Shown in pieces: positions 60,373 through 64,000 of a stretch of 64,000 nucleotides of DNA (positions are counted from its first letter, which is position 1; each line of letters starts with the position of its first letter). The stretch is from Alcaligenaceae bacterium (lineage in GTDB: Bacteria > Pseudomonadota > Gammaproteobacteria > Burkholderiales > Burkholderiaceae_B), in NCBI GenBank assembly GCA_947379755.1, contig CANCOC010000006.1, positions 1 to 64,000 of the forward strand, in the 5' to 3' direction. Made by a program: the position numbers and the translations under genes. The notes beneath the pieces were generated by a model. It saw only the letters and a program-made list of their open reading frames with translations, ran no database searches and was not told the DNA's origin.

Positions 60373-62469
60373 TCAGTGAATGCGCATGCCAGGCTGCGCG
60401 CCTGCTGACGGATCCAGTAAGTAAATCCCTGCATCGGCTTTGTCATCGGCGTGACTGGCTGCGAGCACCATGCCCTCTGATACGCCAAACTTCATCTTGC
60501 GCGGGGCCAGGTTGGCGACCATCACGGTCATTCTGCCAATGAGCTGCTCAGGCTGATAAACCGCCTTGATGCCTGAAAACACGTTGCGATGACGGCCTTC
60601 GCCCACATCGAGTGTCAGACGTAACAGCTTGGTTGAGCCTTCAACATGTTCGCAATTGACGATGCGCGCCACGCGCAAGTCCACTTTGACAAAGTCATCG
60701 ATCGAAATGGTTGGCGCTAATGGTTCGCCACCAGGAATGCGTGCGGGGACAACAGCTGCGGCAAGCGCTGCAGGCGGCTCAAACAGTGCATCGAGCATTG
60801 CAGGCTCAACGCGCTGCATCAGGTGCTTGAAAGGATTGATGCGGGTCGGCAGCTGGGCGGCATCCCCCCAGATAAAGTGACGGTCCAGGCCGAACAGTTC
60901 TGTCGCAACACGGTGTGCCAGCGTTGGCAGAATCGGTGCAAGCATGACAGAGAGTGCTTTAAAACCAGCCAGGGCGGTTGAGCAGATGTCTTGCAGGAGT
61001 GCGCGTTTTTCGGTGTCTGTTTCGAGCAGGCCTTTTGCAACGAGCCAGGGTTGGGCAGCGTCGAAGGCCTGGTTGATCAGATCGGCTTGCGCCATGATCT
61101 CGCGAATGGCGCGCCCATACTCACGTGCCTCGATATCGGTACGCACGCGTTCGGCAATTTGCGCCCAGTGTGAGGACAAGCTTGCCTGGTCGCCGGTAAA
61201 ACTCAGCGCTCCATCAAAGTATTTACTGATGAAGTTCGCAGCACGGCTGGCGATGTTGATGTACTTGCCCACCAGGTCGCTATTGACGCGTGCAATGAAA
61301 TCATCGGGATTAAAGTCAATGTCCTCGACACGTGCATTGAGTTTGGCCGCGATGTAATAGCGCATCCATTCCGCATTCATGCCCAGCTCAAGGTAGCGCA
61401 GCGGTGATATGCCGGTGCCGCGACTTTTGGACATTTTTTCACCGCTCACGGTAATGAAGCCATGGACATTGAGCTGGTCAGGTGTTTTGCGACCGGCAAA
61501 TTTCAGCATGGCTGGCCAGAACAAAGCATGGAAGTAGACGATGTCTTTGCCGATAAAGTGCACTTGCTCGGTTGTGCCTTGCGGATCCAGCAGGGTATCG
61601 AAATCAATGCCGATTTTGTTGCAATAGGCTTTGAGCGAGGCCAGGTATCCGACCGGAGCATCGAGCCAGACATAAAAATATTTACCGGGCGCATCAGGGA
61701 TTTCAATGCCGAAATAGGGGGCGTCGCGAGAAATATCCCAGTCACCCAGATTGACTGCATCGCCCTCTTTGCCGTGTCCGAGCCATTCGCGGGTCTTGGC
61801 GAGGACTTCAGCCTGCAGACGTTTGTTGCCCTGGGGATTTTCGCCCGTAGTCCAGGCCTGGAGGAACTCCACGCAGCGCGGATCAGAGAGTTTGAAGAAA
61901 AAGTGTTCTGAAGTCTTCAGAATGGGTTTGGCTTGTGTCAGCGCTGAATACGGTTCAATGAGTTCAGTCGGCGCATACACCGCGCCGCAGACTTCGCAGG
62001 AGTCGCCGTACTGATCTTTGGCGTGACATTTTGGACATTCGCCCTTGATGTAACGGTCTGCCAGGAACATGCCTTTGACTGGATCGTAAAACTGCTCAAT
62101 CTGCTTGGTTTCAATCAGATTGGCCTCGCGCAGGTGGCGATAGATATCTTGCGACAAGGCGACGTTTTCTGGTGAGTCTGTCGAATGCCAGTGATCAAAC
62201 TCAACATGAAAGCCATGGAGATACTGTGGGCGCTCTGCACCATAGCGTGCAACCAGCGCCTGGGGCGTAATGCCCTCGGACTCGGCCTTGAGCATGATGG
62301 GGGCACCATGCGTATCATCGGCGCCGACAAAATGTACGGTATGCCCCGCCATGCGCATCGCGCGCACCCAGATATCGGCCTGGATGTATTCCATGATGTG
62401 GCCAATATGGAAAGAACCATTGGCATAGGGCAGGGCGGTCGTAACAAAGATAGTTCGGGACATGTGCAA
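60373..62469 (-). CDS. metG: Methionyl-tRNA synthetase
   Basis: [39 protein letters not shown] (KMSKS); C-terminal tRNA-binding domain. Confidence 0.98.
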   Translation of the reverse strand: MHMSRTIFVTTALPYANGSFHIGHIMEYIQADIWVRAMRMAGHTVHFVGADDTHGAPIMLKAESEGITPQALVARYGAERPQYLHGFHVEFDHWHSTDSPENVALSQDIYRHLREANLIETKQIEQFYDPVKGMFLADRYIKGECPKCHAKDQYGDSCEVCGAVYAPTELIEPYSALTQAKPILKTSEHFFFKLSDPRCVEFLQAWTTGENPQGNKRLQAEVLAKTREWLGHGKEGDAVNLGDWDISRDAPYFGIEIPDAPGKYFYVWLDAPVGYLASLKAYCNKIGIDFDTLLDPQGTTEQVHFIGKDIVYFHALFWPAMLKFAGRKTPDQLNVHGFITVSGEKMSKSRGTGISPLRYLELGMNAEWMRYYIAAKLNARVEDIDFNPDDFIARVNSDLVGKYINIASRAANFISKYFDGALSFTGDQASLSSHWAQIAERVRTDIEAREYGRAIREIMAQADLINQAFDAAQPWLVAKGLLETDTEKRALLQDICSTALAGFKALSVMLAPILPTLAHRVATELFGLDRHFIWGDAAQLPTRINPFKHLMQRVEPAMLDALFEPPAALAAAVVPARIPGGEPLAPTISIDDFVKVDLRVARIVNCEHVEGSTKLLRLTLDVGEGRHRNVFSGIKAVYQPEQLIGRMTVMVANLAPRKMKFGVSEGMVLAASHADDKADAGIYLLDPSAGAQPGMRIH

Positions 62470-62498
62470 GGCCGGACGGTGGAATCAAGCCCTGCATT

Positions 62499-63050
62499 TT
62501 AAACCAGAGGGAACAGCCCGGAATAATGTGCACCCAGTGCGATCCCTGCGCTGGCAATCAGTGCCCAGACCGGATTGAGCCGGGTAAACAGCACAAAGGC
62601 CACATTGGCGGCAATCAGCAGGGGGGTCATCCACCCACGATAGGCGGCAATTGCGAGGTCTAGACCGCCTGCCAGAATCAGGCCAATTGCGACAGGCACC
62701 AGTGCGTCCTGAGCCAGTCTGAATCCAGCCGTGCCGGCGACCTTGCTGGTCAGGCGCCCGACCGTAAAGGCCAGCAGGCAGGCCGGCAGCAACATGGAGA
62801 ATGTTGCCACAAGCAATCCCGGCAAGCCTGCAACTTGCCAGCCCACCAGGCTCACAATCACTACGTTCGGACCCGGTGTAATTTGTGTGACGGCAAAGAG
62901 CTGCATAAAGGTGGCGTCATCCATCCACAGCAATACGTCCACCACCTGGTGACGCAGCGCAGGCAGGACTGCATTCATTCCACCAATCGCAATCAGCGAA
63001 ATCATTGAAAAGGTTCGCGCCAGCTGACCGAGAATGCCGGTTTCGATCAT
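62499..63050 (-). CDS. Chromate transporter, half-size protein
   Basis: MIETGILGQLARTFSMISLIAIGGMNAVLPALRHQVVD; ITPGPNVVIVSLVGW; start at internal ATG. Confidence 0.88.
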   Translation of the reverse strand: MIETGILGQLARTFSMISLIAIGGMNAVLPALRHQVVDVLLWMDDATFMQLFAVTQITPGPNVVIVSLVGWQVAGLPGLLVATFSMLLPACLLAFTVGRLTSKVAGTAGFRLAQDALVPVAIGLILAGGLDLAIAAYRGWMTPLLIAANVAFVLFTRLNPVWALIASAGIALGAHYSGLFPLV

Positions 63051-63610
63051 TTTTTTCTTACCAGTATGGTGAGCATGACGGCGACGGGCACAAGAATCAG
63101 CACCACATAGACCAATGGCCAGCGCAGGACCAGGACGCTTGCAATTGCCAGACCAATGATGAGCCATCCAGCAATGCCGGGCTTAAGTTTGATGGCCATT
63201 TTGAGGCCGGTGGCGATGACCATGCCTGCGGCGGCGGCACCTGCCCCCGTCAGGGCAATGCTGACCGCGGGAAGATCAGAAAACCTGTTGTAGAGCATCG
63301 CGAGCGCCATCAGGATCAGAACCGGGAAAAGCATGATCCCCAGAACGCTGACCAGCGAACCCCTGACCCCTTGAAAGCGGTCACCGATGATCACGGAAGC
63401 GTTGACTACGTTTGCACCAGGCAGGACTTGCCCCATGCCGAGTACGGTTGCGTATTCTTTTTCGCTAAGCCACTGATATTTTTCAACAATGACGTGGCGA
63501 GCCATCACTGCTACTCCACCAAATCCCAGTACCCCGATGGTCGCAAAGCCCTTAAACAGCTCTGAAAGGGAGACGGTACGGGGAGCGGTGGCAGTCTTCA
63601 TTTTCGTCAT
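63047..63610 (-). CDS. Chromate transporter, half-size protein
   Basis: LFKGFATIGVLGFGGVAVMARHVIVEKYQWLSEKEYATVLGMGQVLPGANVVN; 4-bp overlap with the next half. Confidence 0.88.
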   Translation of the reverse strand: MTKMKTATAPRTVSLSELFKGFATIGVLGFGGVAVMARHVIVEKYQWLSEKEYATVLGMGQVLPGANVVNASVIIGDRFQGVRGSLVSVLGIMLFPVLILMALAMLYNRFSDLPAVSIALTGAGAAAAGMVIATGLKMAIKLKPGIAGWLIIGLAIASVLVLRWPLVYVVLILVPVAVMLTILVRKK

Positions 63611-63643
63611 GCGTGGTCGGGTGGCTGTCTATTGCAAAGCGCG

Positions 63644-63895
63644 CTAACGGATATCCCGGGACTCGACATCTGTCACGTCGGCGGGCCGTAAAGAACCTTT
63701 TTCCTGTACGGCTTTGCGACGCGACTGGCGCGTCATCCAGTATTCTTTCATCGCGAATGGTTTGCCACGGATCGCAGAGGCGACCACGAGTACCAAAATC
63801 GCCAATACGGTCGAAATTGTAAAAATGACCGCCATCGCCAGGCCAACCAGGGCAAGCAGTCCGAAAATCACTGCGCGTACGATACGTTGAATCAA
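63644..63895 (-). CDS. Small membrane protein of unknown function
   Basis: 83 aa; two-helix hydrophobic N-terminus, basic C-terminus; intergenic position between chromate transporter and apbC. Confidence 0.55.
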   Translation of the reverse strand: MIQRIVRAVIFGLLALVGLAMAVIFTISTVLAILVLVVASAIRGKPFAMKEYWMTRQSRRKAVQEKGSLRPADVTDVESRDIR

Positions 63896-63959
63896 AGTGG
63901 TTATCTCTAGTTACCTGGCCCGTAAAAGCCAGGATTATCAGTCACAACAGGAATATGAA

Positions 63960-64000
63960 ATGAGTGTAACGCTAGCAGACGTGCGCAAGACGCTGGAAAC
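63960..64000 (+). CDS. apbC: Mrp/ApbC-type Fe-S carrier P-loop protein (partial, N-terminus only)
   Basis: ATGAGTGTAACGCTAGCAGACGTGCGCAAGACGCTGGAAAC = MSVTLADVRKTLET; conserved metG-mrp neighbourhood; runs off window. Confidence 0.6.
   Translation, partial: MSVTLADVRKTLE

Overview
Chromosomal window that looks like Burkholderiales/Alcaligenaceae (inferred from the many Bug/TctC solute-binding proteins and the rplU-ispB, ampD-ccsA-ffh and metG-mrp neighbourhoods). Housekeeping genes: rplU (partial), ispB, metE/metR, htpG, ampD, ffh, trmB, thiS, trhO-like, metG, apbC/mrp (partial), tRNA-Leu(CAA), tRNA-Gly(CCC). Accessory metabolic and transport loci: a long plus-strand catabolic/transport cluster (about 5.1-17.8 kb) combining three Bug proteins, a BKACE (DUF849) enzyme, a lambda-crystallin-like dehydrogenase, an M20 hydrolase, a TRAP dctQM pair with an extra small membrane protein, SDR, MDR and PNPOx-like genes; a PhnSTUV-like ABC importer beside a guanidino-acid ureohydrolase and LysR regulator; thiolase-DUF35; two split chromate transporters; a Co-type nitrile hydratase; a TPP decarboxylase with an exported amidohydrolase. 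No CRISPR array, prophage, transposase or rRNA was seen. The most notable observations are the DctP-less TRAP/Bug mixed cluster, a nitrile hydratase with no linked activator, an internally deleted Bug pseudogene at about 51.4-51.6 kb, thiS abutting trmB with no thiG, and several strong inverted repeats. All family calls come from reading the translations; no database search was run.
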